From the NCBI GenBank assembly GCA_965153355.1, contig OZ231128.1:46128001-46192000 (forward strand): a DNA stretch of 64,000 nt, given 5' to 3'. Below the pieces are notes generated by a model, which was given only the letters and a program-made list of their open reading frames with translations, searched no databases and was not told the DNA's origin. Each line of letters begins with the position of its first letter. Position 1 is the stretch's first letter. The DNA comes from Flaccisagitta enflata. Its lineage: Eukaryota; Chaetognatha; Sagittoidea; Aphragmophora. The translations under genes and the position numbers were made by a program. Positions 11,884 through 22,105 of the stretch are shown here, in pieces.

Positions 11884-12834
11884 AATAAGTGGTGAATCAA
11901 ATTTAGAGCCTTTACCAAATCATGATCATGAACGAAAATCTAACATGCAATTGAATCCTCATCAACATCCGACGGAAAGAAGAAAAGGTTTCAGTGATTG
12001 TGTACATTGTCTTCCTTTTGATACTCTAACTCTTTCATAGTCCCTTCTCGTCAGTTAGATTTTGCTCTTATTACTTGTTTCATGATGATAATGTCGTCGT
12101 TATTGCGCCATCAAAATTGTGAAAAAAAGTGATATAAATTCCAGCTCTAAAGATTACATCATCGCCCACTCATCCTTCGCTCCATCGACTTGCTCATATG
12201 ACTTCTCTGCTACGATAACTGCTACAATTCTGCTCCTATGACTACCCCTTCGTTTTCTAACTGTTTACTCTCCATGGTTCTTTAGAATTCAACGTCAATG
12301 GGAATTTCAGACGTGGGGGGGCAGAAGGAAGGTTGTTATTGTTTACATTTTTTTTGCGTTGACAATTACCCTGAAATTAACGACGCTTATCTTTCATTTT
12401 TAAGTTTATTTCTCTTGCATCTTCTACACAATGCAGTCAGAGGTGCTTTTCTTTCTTTCTATACATTCTTAGATTGTCATGACCACTTTGAGGCTCCAGG
12501 CAGTAATATTTTTGGATGTATTAGTTTTCTTTTCTTTTTCCGTTGGCTATTACTCGTTCTAAGTAATGCCTGATTATTGTTTTCTTACAAATTATAAAAG
12601 AGAACCATTTATCCCTACGTTAGTATTCACGATAGATTTCATTTCATTATCAGTAGCTCTTTCATTCCGCGTGATAGCTGTTTCATTTTGCCCTAGCTGT
12701 TTCATTATCTCCCCCAAATCTGCTTAAGATGGAATGGCGAAATTTAATGAGAAATGAATGTTTAGATTTCGCGTTTTTTTCGTGTTTTACGCGTGTTTTG
12801 CGGGCAGCTTGTTTGTTAGCTTCCCGGTGGGGGG
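11884..12834. other. BEL element 3' non-coding region with polypurine tract
   Basis: No env-like or other convincing frame. A 91-codon frame at 12298-12573 is hydrophobic and Phe-rich but has no family resemblance. The region ends in GGTGGGGGG (12826-12834), the likely polypurine tract that touches the 3' LTR. Confidence 0.6.
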
Positions 12835-13360
12835 TGTGGCGGTCTCCGCGGTTGATCATTTGTTTTTTGAGTCTTAACTTACTCGAGTTAGTTTTAACTT
12901 TCCTCCTCCGTCGCTCTCTCAATTCTAAAGATTCCAAATTTGCCCAAATTTGCCAAAGGCTCGCTCTGAATATTTTCTCTTCTTTAGAACGTATATACTT
13001 TGGTTAAGAAATCGTTCGTCCTTAATTTTTTCCCTTTTTTCCTTATTTTTGCGTTTATAAGAAAGGAAGACGAAATAATACTAATGGTTCTCTCATCCTT
13101 TTCAGATTAAATATGCGTAATATCAATTAATGCCTGGTTACCCGTTTATGCTGGAATTACGTTGAAGTTTTGCAGGTACTAGATTGATAAGAGTTGATAT
13201 TGGTTAATATAGACTAATATAGATTGATATAGATTAATATAGATCGATGTTTTCTAACGTTTGTCTGTTTACAAAATAATGATTCTTATAAATAAAATTT
13301 CGCAGACCGAATTTGCGTCTCGTTACTCTAGCTTCCGGAAACACGGGGTAGTCAGCGACA
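12835..13360 (+). repeat. BEL element 3' LTR, intact, 526 bp
   Basis: TGTGGCGG at the start and AGCGACA at the end. It contains TTTATAAGAAAG and an AATAAA at 13291-13296. It serves as the reference that exposes the insertion in the 5' LTR. Visible differences from the 5' LTR are about four single bases. Confidence 0.95.
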
Positions 13361-13370
13361 ATGAATTCAA

Positions 13371-13596
13371 TAATTTTCTAGTCCCTTGCTTTTACTTATT
13401 CCTTAAATAACCAAATTATGAGTTTTGTCCTTTAAATATATATTCATTTGTTTCCATAATACTTTGAAATGTTGCATTGTATTTTATGATTCTTTTTGCT
13501 CTGAGGTATTTGATATTTATTTTTTTTGGGTAAAAAGTGATGATAGCAATAGGGTTCAGCAATATTTGTATAATTCTACAAGCATCTGTGTCTCTT

Positions 13597-13663
<67 letters not shown>

Positions 13664-13915
13664 CAAGTTTTGATGAGCTATTCTATTTCTATCCACGGAA
13701 AAGATGGGGCGGCAAAATATTTACTGAAGGGTCTTGTGTTCTGAAAGGTCAAAAGATGCTTCGAAATTGCTAAATATATGCCATTTTCAGCTAGTCCGCA
13801 GTATTTTTGTCGAGGAATCCAAAAATCATGGTCTCGAAAGGCTCTGAAAACCATTTCAATATCTTATGCTAATACTCACTTTTTCATCAATCTACACCAT
13901 TATATCGCGATGGGC
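13371..13915. repeat. Spacer with (CTGT)n(CT)n microsatellite
   Basis: (GTCT)n followed by (CT)n at about 13598-13657. The rest is low-GC DNA with no gene seen. Confidence 0.8.
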
Positions 13916-14490
13916 GCAAAGACGACCTAGACTGGCGAATAGATTTTAGGTATTTCAATTTCATTTTCAAAATTGAAATCTATGCTTATTAAAGGTCGCT
14001 CTATTGCTTAAATATGTTAGCTTTTCTTATTCATCAACTTGTGACTTGACTTCATCAAGACTTCGTTTTTAAACGTTCTAACCTAGACCATCAGATCGGG
14101 CTAAAAATTTTACATAATTTTGAGAAAAAAAAATCAGCTTAGTTGGACTATTTCTACAGGTTTTTCAGGTATTTTTCAAAAAGAACAGTTATGTAAATTA
14201 GTATCAGGGCAAAGCTCAAAACAGGCACAAAAACTGTTAAAATGATCCGATTGAGCTGATTTTTTTTTTTTTTTTGAATTGTATAAAAATTTTTGCCCGA
14301 TCTGATGAGCTAGGTTAGAATATTGAAAAATGAAGTCCTGTTGAAGTTAATTCACAAGTTAAAAAATGAGAGAAGGGAATATGTTTCAGCAATAGAGCAA
14401 CCTTTAATTAGCATAGATCTCAATTTTTTTATACATCAAATGAAATTAAGATACCTAAAATCTATCCTCCAGTCTAGGTCGTCCTTGGAA
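13916..14490. repeat. Foldback element, arms about 230 bp
   Basis: The sequence 13924-14130 (GACGACCTAGACTGGCG and on) reappears as its complement at 14265-14485 (through CCAGTCTAGGTCGTCC). Inner complementary segments (TCAGCTTAGTTGG / CCGATTGAGCTGA) extend the pairing almost to the centre near 14205. No transposase frame. Probably a MITE-like foldback. Confidence 0.75.
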
Positions 14491-14889
14491 AAAAGATTTA
14501 TAAAATCATTCATCCTTAAAAAAATTTGGCGCAGCACTGCCCTCAATAAATCAAGCTACTGATCCCAGATTAATCGCATTTTAAAGAGGTGCAACAGCAC
14601 TTTAGAATAATATCAATCTGATGGGCTTTGGCCTCAGTAAAGTTCCCACCTAAATTTCAGGAGATGAACTTTCTTTTTAAAATACTTAATTAGGGAGTAA
14701 AAAGCTCATAAGCACATTAAGATTAGCCGACATACTTACTACTAAGGTAAAACCGGTTGATTATTTAAGGCCCTTCATTGTGTGGAGAAGAACTAGCCCT
14801 GCTATACGAATACTTTTATGTCGAGCTGATGGACATCATTTACCACCATCGGTCACTTATGAAGATACCTGGCAAGGCTATGCGGATAA
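14491..14889. other. Spacer between two foldbacks
   Basis: Nothing recognised; short frames only. Confidence 0.4.
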
Positions 14890-15394
14890 CCTTGGCGTCA
14901 TAAAAAATGGCGGATTTTTAAAACCTATTTTAACAAACTTAATCTGATAGAAACTAAAGAAGATGTCTAGAAAGCTCTTCAAAAGATCTTTCATTTGAGT
15001 TGTGTCGCAACATTGTCACTTCAATGGTTTAGAAGCTGCATCAATTTGAAAAACACTTCTCATTTTTCACCCTTACGGTGTGTCAGCGATCATTACTTGA
15101 ACACAATCTCTTGAAAACCCTACTTACCCTTATCCGATCAAGATGAAAATCTACATAGTGCTACAGAATACCTTCCTTCAACAGCTCCTGAAATTTCATC
15201 CAAATCGGACTACTTTTACTATCATTTTCACCATGTGAAAGATTTCAATGTTGGTTTGCAAAACTGTGGTTTGAAAGAATCAGTGATTGCATTTTATTGA
15301 GTTTTTTGTTCATTAAGATAAGATTGAAATTGTTAAAAATCTGAGGTAGTCGTAGTCTGGGGGCTGAGGCCAGGGTTTTTACATAGAAAAAGCC

Positions 15395-15525
15395 TTTATC
15401 CGCAGTTTTATCCGCAGTTTTAAGTGCTCCACAGTGATATCCGCAGGTTTATCCGCAGGTTTATCCGCAGGTTTATCCGCAGGTTTACCCGCAGGTTTAT
15501 CCGCAGGTATATTCTAGGTCTAACT
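15395..15525 (+). repeat. 12-bp minisatellite TTTATCCGCAGG
   Basis: About nine units of TTTATCCGCAGG with small variants. Read in frame, they give Arg-Arg-Phe-Ile repeats, probably meaningless. Confidence 0.9.
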
Positions 15526-15600
15526 GCTGATTTACCCGCATTATTCATCAAGATACAAGGGTGGCAGGAAGAGGTGGTGGCGCAGGCGCTAGCGCTGGAG

Positions 15601-15621
15601 AAAAAAAAAGAAGAAGAAGAA

Positions 15622-15680
<59 letters not shown>

Positions 15681-15774
15681 AGAAGAAAAAGAAAAAGAAG
15701 AAGAAGAAGAAGAAGAAGAAGAAGAAGAAGAAGAAGAAGAAGAAGAAGAAGAAGAAGAAGAAGAAGAAGACGAC

Positions 15775-15831
<57 letters not shown>

Positions 15832-15833
15832 GG
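15601..15833. repeat. (GAA)n / (GAC)n compound microsatellite
   Basis: Alternating blocks of GAC and GAA triplets cover 230 bp. A second, shorter GAC/GGC block lies at 16478-16635. Poly-Asp/Glu, poly-Arg and poly-Val/Phe frames over them are artefacts. Confidence 0.97.
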
Positions 15834-15847
15834 TGCATAGGAGGAGG

Positions 15848-16171
15848 ATGCACGAGGTGTCAGAGAAGAAGAAGGTGTTTGAGTGTGAAGGGTGTGGAGA
15901 AAAATTCCGACAAGAGGCAAACAAAAAAGTTTGTGGTGGAAAAGCAGCAAGTGGTAAAGAGAGAAGGGTGTGTGCTTGTGGGCGAGAATTCGCCAAATCT
16001 TATCTCGCAAAACGCAAGAAGAAGTGTATGAGAGCCTTGGCAGCGGGAGAGGAAGTAGCGACGAGGCTGCCAAGGATATACAAAAGTGAGAGGACGATAT
16101 GCATTTGCGGCCGAGAAATGGCGAAAACCAACCTATCGCGACACCAACGTGAAGCCTGCCCTGCGCGGTGA
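15848..16171 (+). CDS. Small zinc-finger-like protein in foldback core
   Basis: The frame is open from the first ATG (MHEVSEKKKVFECEGCGEKF) to TGA at 16169-16171, about 107 residues, and could extend upstream through the triplet repeat. It shows three repeated Cys motifs: CEGCGEKFRQEANKKVC, CACGREFAKSYLAKRKKKC and CICGREMAKTNLSRHQREAC. The last two share C-x-C-GRE-x-AK-x2-L-x-R and end in C, and the third also has His. This spacing suggests tandem zinc-binding fingers, perhaps DNA-binding, but I do not recognise the family. Its place in the centre of a foldback element suggests a transposon-borne gene. Whether it is expressed is unknown. Confidence 0.4.
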   Translation: MHEVSEKKKVFECEGCGEKFRQEANKKVCGGKAASGKERRVCACGREFAKSYLAKRKKKCMRALAAGEEVATRLPRIYKSERTICICGREMAKTNLSRHQREACPAR

Positions 16172-16525
16172 GGCGTGACATTACCGGTGTCGATATGCCT
16201 TTCAAGGTCTTCAAGGTCAAGGACGACGACGACGATAAAATAGATAGAGACGGCGGCGCTGGCGCTGGCGATGAAGAGCAGGAGGTGACGTGGTGGCGAT
16301 GTCGATGGCGCTGGCGCTGGCGCTGGCAATGTAGAGCAGGAAAAAGAGAGGCGATGGCGATGGCGATGGCGATAGCAATAAATTGTTTACACTTCCCGTC
16401 GCCTTCGCCGTCGCCGTCGCCATTACCATCTTCATCCTCAATGTTGTCATCATGGCCGACATTGTTCTTAAATTTGACGACGACGACGACGACGGCGGCA
16501 GCGGCGGCGAAAACGACATCGACGA

Positions 16526-16575
<50 letters not shown>

Positions 16576-16780
16576 GCAAAGACGACAACGACAACGACGA
16601 TGACGACGACGATGACAACAACGACGACGACGGAAAAAAAAGAAAATGAAAAAAAAGAGAAAGAAAACAGGGAAAAAAACATAAAAACCTAAAAAAAAAC
16701 AACAAAAACTTCATTGTTATTGCCTTCATTGTTGCCGTCACCAGCGCCAGCGCCATTGCCATCATCATCTTCATGGGAAA
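16172..16780. other. Foldback core, low-complexity half
   Basis: GGCGCTGGCGATGGCG-type imperfect repeats followed by GAC/GGC triplets. Open frames exist but are compositionally trivial. Confidence 0.5.
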
Positions 16781-17381
16781 AACTGCGGATAGACCCTCAT
16801 AGCCCTCAGACTACTCATGGAAGTTATTGAGAAGTTATTGAGTCCTTTCAAAGATCAATATTTTGCGCCCTCTTCCAAAGAGGTAAACTGAGTATGAGCT
16901 CAAACAATTCAGAAATAAACGCAAGTTTTTTTGAAATTGCATCATTGTTTAAGAATTTTGATGAGACATAGAAAAGGAACATGCAAAAACCATAGTTGGA
17001 AATTTCCGATTCTCACAAAAATTGAACTGGTATCCGTAGACACCCAATTTAGACATCACTAAAGGTTTCAAGGCAATCGGATAAAATCTTCTATCATTTT
17101 GGTGATAATGAAAATATTAGCAAACTTTTTTTAATGACACACCATTAGGGTAAAAAAAGAGAGGTTTTCTTTGAATCACTGCAATTTCTAAACCGTTTGA
17201 GTCACTATGTCCAGACACGACTCAAATGAAAGATCTTTCGAAGAGCTCTCCAAACATCACTGATTTTCCTTAGTTTCTCTCATATTAAGATGGTTTAAAT
17301 AGGTTTTAAAAATCCGCCATTTTTTTTTTCTTTTTTACGCCAAGGTTATTCCAATACATCTTTGCATATAAATTAGACTTA

Positions 17382-17598
17382 GGCCGGATACACGGCTACT
17401 GCAGTCACGTGCGGGTGGGCTTGGGCCTTATTTGAGATCAACATAGCATTTGGGCAGGAGCAGCACGTACAAAGAAGGGAAAACAAAAAAGGAAAAGAAA
17501 TGAAATGTGGCCGACCGACCGACCGACTGACTAACCAACTGGACCACCGACGCACAATGCGGGGTGTACAGTCACGTAGCATGCGATGAGAAAAAAAA
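17382..17598 (-). repeat. Family H repeat, subfamily A, diverged
   Basis: GGCCGGATACACGGC at the left, then AGTCACGTGC, a GACCGACC run, and a degraded hairpin AGTCACGTAGCATGCGATGA followed by AAAAAAA. Several CpG-type changes mark it as older than the copy at 59337. Confidence 0.7.
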
Positions 17599-17694
17599 TC
17601 TCCGCACTATATTTCCGGAGTGATAGAAAAACGTTATCAAAGATCGTTCTTTTCTTTTGTTGGTCTGTCTGTACATGACTCCAACTAGTATACA

Positions 17695-18079
<385 letters not shown>

Positions 18080-18329
18080 GCTTTCGGGGCCTGCCTCCTG
18101 TCCTTTCCATCACCACTTTTTATGAGCAGGCTTAGCTATGTGGTTTTTCCAGTTTCCAATACGACTTCCTCTTCGCTATAAGCCTCAAGAGTGAAATTCT
18201 ATCCTTTCTTCTCATCTCTCGCCCCCCTTCCCCCTCCCTCCCATGCTCTATTCTTTACCAATTTGATCCAATAGATATGAGGAAATACAAGTTTAATCTA
18301 ATGTTGACAATGGATTCACACCTGTAGTA

Positions 18330-18570
18330 AGGGCGTGTTTCTAGTGATGATCAAAAACGCGTTTTTTCCTGTGAAACGCGATCAGCGTGGACACATATTC
18401 AAGAATTTCAATTGTCCTAGAAAGGGAGTGAGCAAAGTAAGTGAGCAAGCTCATGAACGGAGGGAGTGAGCGAAGCGAGCATAGTGAAAAGAAGCGCTGC
18501 TTAGCGAATAAGCGGAGTGAGCGGTGCGAGCGAACGAACGTAGTGAGCGACCCAGTGGCCCGTTAAAGAT
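18330..18570. repeat. GAGYGAGCG-rich dispersed repeat, copy 1
   Basis: It begins AGGGCGTGTTTCTAGTGAT, passes AAACGCGATCAGCGTGGACACATATTC and a quasi-periodic GAGTGAGCGAAGCGAGC segment, and ends GTAGTGAGCGACC. The same order appears reversed at 50140-50390. It is a dispersed element of unknown class, possibly a MITE, with AGGGCGTGTTTCTAGTGA as terminus. Confidence 0.6.
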
Positions 18571-18924
18571 GCAATTGGCCTGAAGTTGTTGGGCAATCAC
18601 TCTAGACCGAATTTCGTACTAGAGCTCTTGTGCAATTCGGACTATAGTGGAATGAAAAGGAAATATCCCTCATTCTACAGTACGAGTCTGATCTATTCTA
18701 TCTTTGACCAAAAAATTTTTTATCATTTTTCCTTCAATGCTTAATTCGTTTTTTCTTTAAAGCTTTATCATTTTTTACTTTAACTTTCTTCTTTTTCTTT
18801 TTTTAAAGTTCATTGAGAAACCACACTAGTTAGAATGGGCAATTAGATCAAAAAACTACTAACCAAAACTACTACCCTCATTATTAGATGAGGATACGTT
18901 CCTTTTCTTATAGCAGTGTCTTCA

Positions 18925-18927
<3 letters not shown>
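18571..18927. other. Spacer, no gene seen
   Basis: AT-rich with T-rich runs; nothing recognised. Confidence 0.4.

Positions 18928-18997
<70 letters not shown>
18928..18997. repeat. (CT)n microsatellite
   Basis: About 70 bp of pure CT dinucleotides. Confidence 0.97.
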
Positions 18998-19000
<3 letters not shown>

Positions 19001-19107
19001 AACTACTCTTAAATCAAACATATTGCGGAAACCCAATTCTTGACTTTTAATCGAGAATTATGTGTCGCATCTTCCGCCTCAGCTCAAAGTCCCTTCTATG
19101 AGAACTT

Positions 19108-19250
19108 CCTTCTCTTTTTTTTCTTTTTCTTTTTCTTTTTCTTTTTCTTTTTCTTTTTCTTCTTCCTTCTTTTCTTATTCTTTCTTTTCCTTTTCCTTTT
19201 CTTTTTCTTTTTCTTTTTCTTTTTCTTTTTCTTTTTCTTTTTCTAATTCT
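19108..19250. repeat. (TTTTCT)n pyrimidine tract
   Basis: A CTTTTT-type hexamer array leading directly into the T run that starts the family H copy at 19251. A similar array follows that element at 19390-19580, so the element may have inserted into a single pyrimidine array. Confidence 0.9.
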
Positions 19251-19389
19251 TTTTAGGTGCGACAAAGCACCTCTATAACTGGCTGTGTCCGTCGGTCGGT
19301 CGGTCGGTCGGTCGGTCGGCTGGTCGGTCGGGTAACGCAATCGTTCGACGATCCACACGTCGCACCTTATTGGCCTACTTGGCCTTGTT
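19251..19389 (+). repeat. Family H repeat, subfamily C, full length
   Basis: TTTT, then the hairpin AGGTGCGACAAAGCACCT (19255-19272), CTCTATAACTGGC, (GGTC)n, then GTCGCACCT (19359-19367), the hairpin GGCCTACTTGGCC and CTTGTT. The first nine bases and 19359-19367 are exact complements, yet differ from those of subfamilies A, B and D. It is flanked on both sides by CTTTTT arrays. Confidence 0.85.
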
Positions 19390-19585
19390 CTTTTTTTTTT
19401 CTTTTTCTTTATATTCTTTTTCTCTTTCTTTTTCTTTATATTCTTTTTTTTTTCTTATTTTTTTTCTTTCTTTTTTTCTTTTTCTTTTTCTTTTTCTTTT
19501 TCCTTTTCCTTTTCCTTTTCCTTTTCCTTTTCCTTTTCCTTTTCCTTTTCTTTTTCTTTTTCTTTTTCTTTTTCTTCTTCTTCTT
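19390..19585. repeat. (CTTTT)n / (CCTTTT)n pyrimidine array
   Basis: A hexamer-like array with CCTTTT and CTTTTT units. Continues the tract before the family H copy. Confidence 0.9.
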
Positions 19586-20215
19586 CCTTAGTCTTCCCCC
19601 CATCAGGCATTTGGGCCTCAAATCTGCACTATCAGACCCCCAGGCCTCAAATCAACTCTTTTAGGCTTCTTTGTGGCCCTTTTTAACCAGGCGAATTTTA
19701 AGGACTTCTATGCGGCCCTTCCGTGCCATGTCAGCCCTCTTAGATCACAAATAAAGTTTTTGCTGACATAAACTAGCCCCTCCAGGCGTAGAATCAACCA
19801 TCTCAGGCCTCATATCAACATTCACTGACCTAAGATAAGGCCACGTGCACCACATATCAGCCCTCTCAGACCTTGAATTCGCCCCCTCGGCCATCACCCA
19901 AACAAGCCAAAAAAACAAACCGAACCACAACCTCTTAGATAGAATGAATAAACGTCCACAATCAGCCGCTTGAATTGCACAATGAAAATGTCTCATTTTA
20001 TAATTCGAAACCATACACCACTTAATGATATATGGTAATTGAGGGAGTCCACTTGGTTCACGTTCTCCTCCAGTCCTCCCTTCTCTCGCTACAAGAACTG
20101 CATACAGAAGATCTACGACGATTTGTACCGCACTAATTCTTCCCCCTTTCCCGGTTTATGACCAGCCGCTTATCATTCTTATATCCATTTTAAATCTTTC
20201 TCGTTTTTTTTTTCT
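19586..20215. repeat. Degenerate AGGCCTCAAATC repeats and spacer
   Basis: From 19605 to about 19870 there are irregular units of the type CAGGCCTCAAATCAAC, like the inner repeats of family G but without its GGGCAGCGG arms. The remainder to 20215 holds no recognisable gene. Confidence 0.5.
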
Positions 20216-20416
20216 TTTTAGTCGCGTGCTACACGACTCTATGACCCGCTATGTCGGTCGGTCGGTTGGTCAGTCCGTCGGTTGGTCCGCGTTAACTTTT
20301 TCGGCATTTACGGGCGGTTATTGCGTTACTGCTTCTGCCCAATTGCTCTAATAGCCTTTTCTATCACTGCCCCTGCCCACCCGCACGCGACTTCGGTAGC
20401 CGTGTATACGGCTGTT
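20216..20416 (+). repeat. Family H repeat, subfamily A
   Basis: TTTTTAGTCGCGTGCTACACGACT, GGTCGGTC run, CTGCCCACCCGCACGCGACT, GTAGCCGTGTATACGGC. One hairpin base pair is lost. Confidence 0.8.
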
Positions 20417-20524
20417 CTTTTAGAAAGGTAGTTGGGAGGAGGAAAGGATGTGTGTGGGTTCCTTTTTTTTTTCCTTTTGTTTTTGTATAAGTTTGTTTTC
20501 TTTTTTTAATTTCTCTTTCTTATT

Positions 20525-20639
<115 letters not shown>

Positions 20640-20837
20640 CTCTTTTATTCGATTGAAGAGCCCCCTAGCGGTGGTGCGCTGGTTTCGGCGCTTTCCGTTC
20701 CATAAACTGGCTAATATATTGCTTCTGCAAAGGTTGCCGGGACACGCGCTCTTCGCCGGTCTATGCCCGTCTCTCGACCGAATTTTGCCATTCTTTCTTC
20801 TCTTTTCATCGGTCTCTAGCAATCGGCCTTCTCTCTC

Positions 20838-21730
20838 TTTGCTGGTGTTTCTTCTCCATCTTTGCTGGTGTTTTTTCTCCCTCTTTGCTGGTCTTTCCTC
20901 TCCATCTTTGCTGGTGTTTCTTCTCCATCTTTGCTGGTCCTTCTTCTTCATCTTTGCTGGTCTTTCTTCACCATCTTTGCTGGTCTTTCTTCTCCATCAT
21001 TGGCGGTGTTTCTTCTACATTTTTGCTGTGGTTTCTTCTCCATCATTGCTGGTGTTTCTTCTCCATCTTTGGTGTTTCTTCTTCATCTTTGCTGATGTTT
21101 CTTCTCCTTCTTTGCTGATGCTTCTTCTCCATCTTTGCTGGTGTTGCTTCTTCCTCTATGCTGGTGTTTCTTCTCCATCTTTGCTGGTGTTTCTTCTTCA
21201 TCTTTGCTGATATTTTTTCTCCCTCTTTGTTGGTCTTTCTTCTCCAACTTTGCCGGTCTTTCTTCTTCATCTTTGCTGATGTTTCTTCCCCCTCTTTGCT
21301 GGTCTTTCTTCTCCCTTGCTCCCTCTTTCAGCTCATCTTTACCATTCTTTCTGCAGTTGTCCTTGGACTTTACCAGCCTTACTGCTTTGTCTTTCAGCCC
21401 GTCTATCCCATTCCTTCTAAAGTTGTCCTTGGACTTTACCAGCCTTACAGCTTTGTCTTTCAGCCAGTCTTCGCCATTCTTTCTGCAGTTGTCTTTGGAC
21501 TTTACCAGCCTTACTGCTTTGTCTTTCAGCCCGTCTTGGTCATTCTTTCTACAGTTGTCCTTTGACTTTACCAGCCTTACTGCTTTGTCTTTCAGCCCGT
21601 CTTTGCCATTCTTTCTGCAGTTGTTCTTGGACTTTACCAGCCATACTGCTCTGTCTTTCAGCCCGTCTTTGCCATTTTTCTTTTGGTTCTGATTTGTCTC
21701 TACCAGCTCTTTCAGCTCGCCATCAAAATT
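20838..21730. repeat. Two abutting tandem arrays (23-bp and about 65-bp units)
   Basis: From 20838 to 21310 there are about 20 units of CTTTGCTGGTGTTTCTTCTCCAT. From about 21320 to 21720 there are about six units of roughly 64-66 bp containing GGACTTTACCAGCCTTACTGC. The array runs into a family G arm at 21853. On the minus strand 21083-21733 stays open and reads Lys-rich 22-residue repeats (DGLKDKAVRLVKSKDNCRKN). Unit lengths near multiples of three can do this by chance, so I do not call it a gene. Confidence 0.85.
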
Positions 21731-21852
21731 CATTCTGTTGTTGTTTTTGGTCTTCAGCCTTTAGTCCTTGCCAGTCTTTTTTCTTCCTTGCTTCCACTTT
21801 CAGCTCATCCTTGCCATTCTTTTTGTCTTTCTCTCCTCAAGTATCAGCATTT

Positions 21853-22105
21853 TTGGGCAGCGGCCCCTAAGGGGCTGATGACCTTTGCTTTCAGATACAG
21901 TTGAATCCCACTGCAACGGATTTCAGGGGACCAACAAATTTCATCTGTTAAAGGCAGGATGCTGTTACAGCCAACATAGAAAATAAAAGAAAATAGGTTG
22001 AAGGGACCAAGAATTAGTTTCTGTTAAAGACGGAATTCCGTTAAAGACGGTATTCCGTTAAAAGCAGGTCCGTTGGAGCAGGGTTCCACTGTATGCAGAA
22101 ATTTC
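21853..22105. repeat. Family G arm carrying a Tigger-like MITE
   Basis: The family G terminus TTTTTGGGCAGCGGCCCCTAAGGGGC with GATGACCTTTGCTTTCAGA is interrupted at TA by the MITE 21896-22093, then resumes with TGCAGAAATTTCTCC. Reading across the MITE matches the arm of the next copy at 22110. Confidence 0.7.
21896..22093. mobile_element. Tigger/pogo-like MITE, copy 1
   Basis: Terminal inverted repeats CAGTTGAATCCCACTGCAACGGA and TCCGTTGGAGCAGGGTTCCACTG are flanked by TA. The inside has ACCAACAAATTTCATCTGTTAAAGGC and no coding capacity. CAGTTGAACCCCGCTATAACGGA-like ends with TA duplication are typical of pogo/Tigger-derived MITEs. A better copy is at 55912. Confidence 0.8.

Larger units (their letters stand above)
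2036..13365 (+). mobile_element. BEL/Pao LTR retrotransposon, near-complete but disabled
   Basis: Target duplication ATGAA at 2036-2040 and 13361-13365 flanks LTRs beginning TGTGGCGG and ending GCGACA. The 3' LTR is 526 bp; the 5' LTR holds a 1.4-kb insertion. Gag and pol follow in order protease, reverse transcriptase, RNase H, integrase, the BEL/Pao order. Outside the insertion the LTRs differ at about four positions by eye, so the insertion is fairly recent. Gag is split by a 527-bp MITE and a 1-nt frame change, pol is entered in another frame, and integrase has one in-frame UGA. These breaks make this copy non-autonomous. Confidence 0.95.
14890..17350. mobile_element. Large foldback element with internal coding-like core
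   Basis: The outer arms match as complements: AACCTTGGCGT, AATGGCGGATTTTTAAAACC and AGATCTTTCATTTGAG near 14890-15010 recur reversed at 17220-17350. Imperfect pairing of roughly 75-80% by eye runs inward at least 280 bp. GTCTGGGGGCTGAGG near 15355 and GCCCTCAGACTAC near 16801 close the inner side. The core carries a minisatellite, GAC/GAA runs and a zinc-finger-like frame. A foldback DNA transposon or its derivative is the best reading; no known transposase is visible. Confidence 0.55.

Noticed and set aside
12298-12573. env gene of the BEL element
   Set aside because: Short, Phe/Leu-rich, no signal peptide, no Cys pattern, no similarity recognised.
15420-16682. 420-codon Ser/Val-rich minus-strand frame
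   Set aside because: Produced by GAC/GAA microsatellites and the 12-bp minisatellite; no conserved segment.
20838-21310. CRISPR-like array of 23-bp repeats
   Set aside because: Units abut directly without unique spacers and the genome is eukaryotic; it is a tandem minisatellite.
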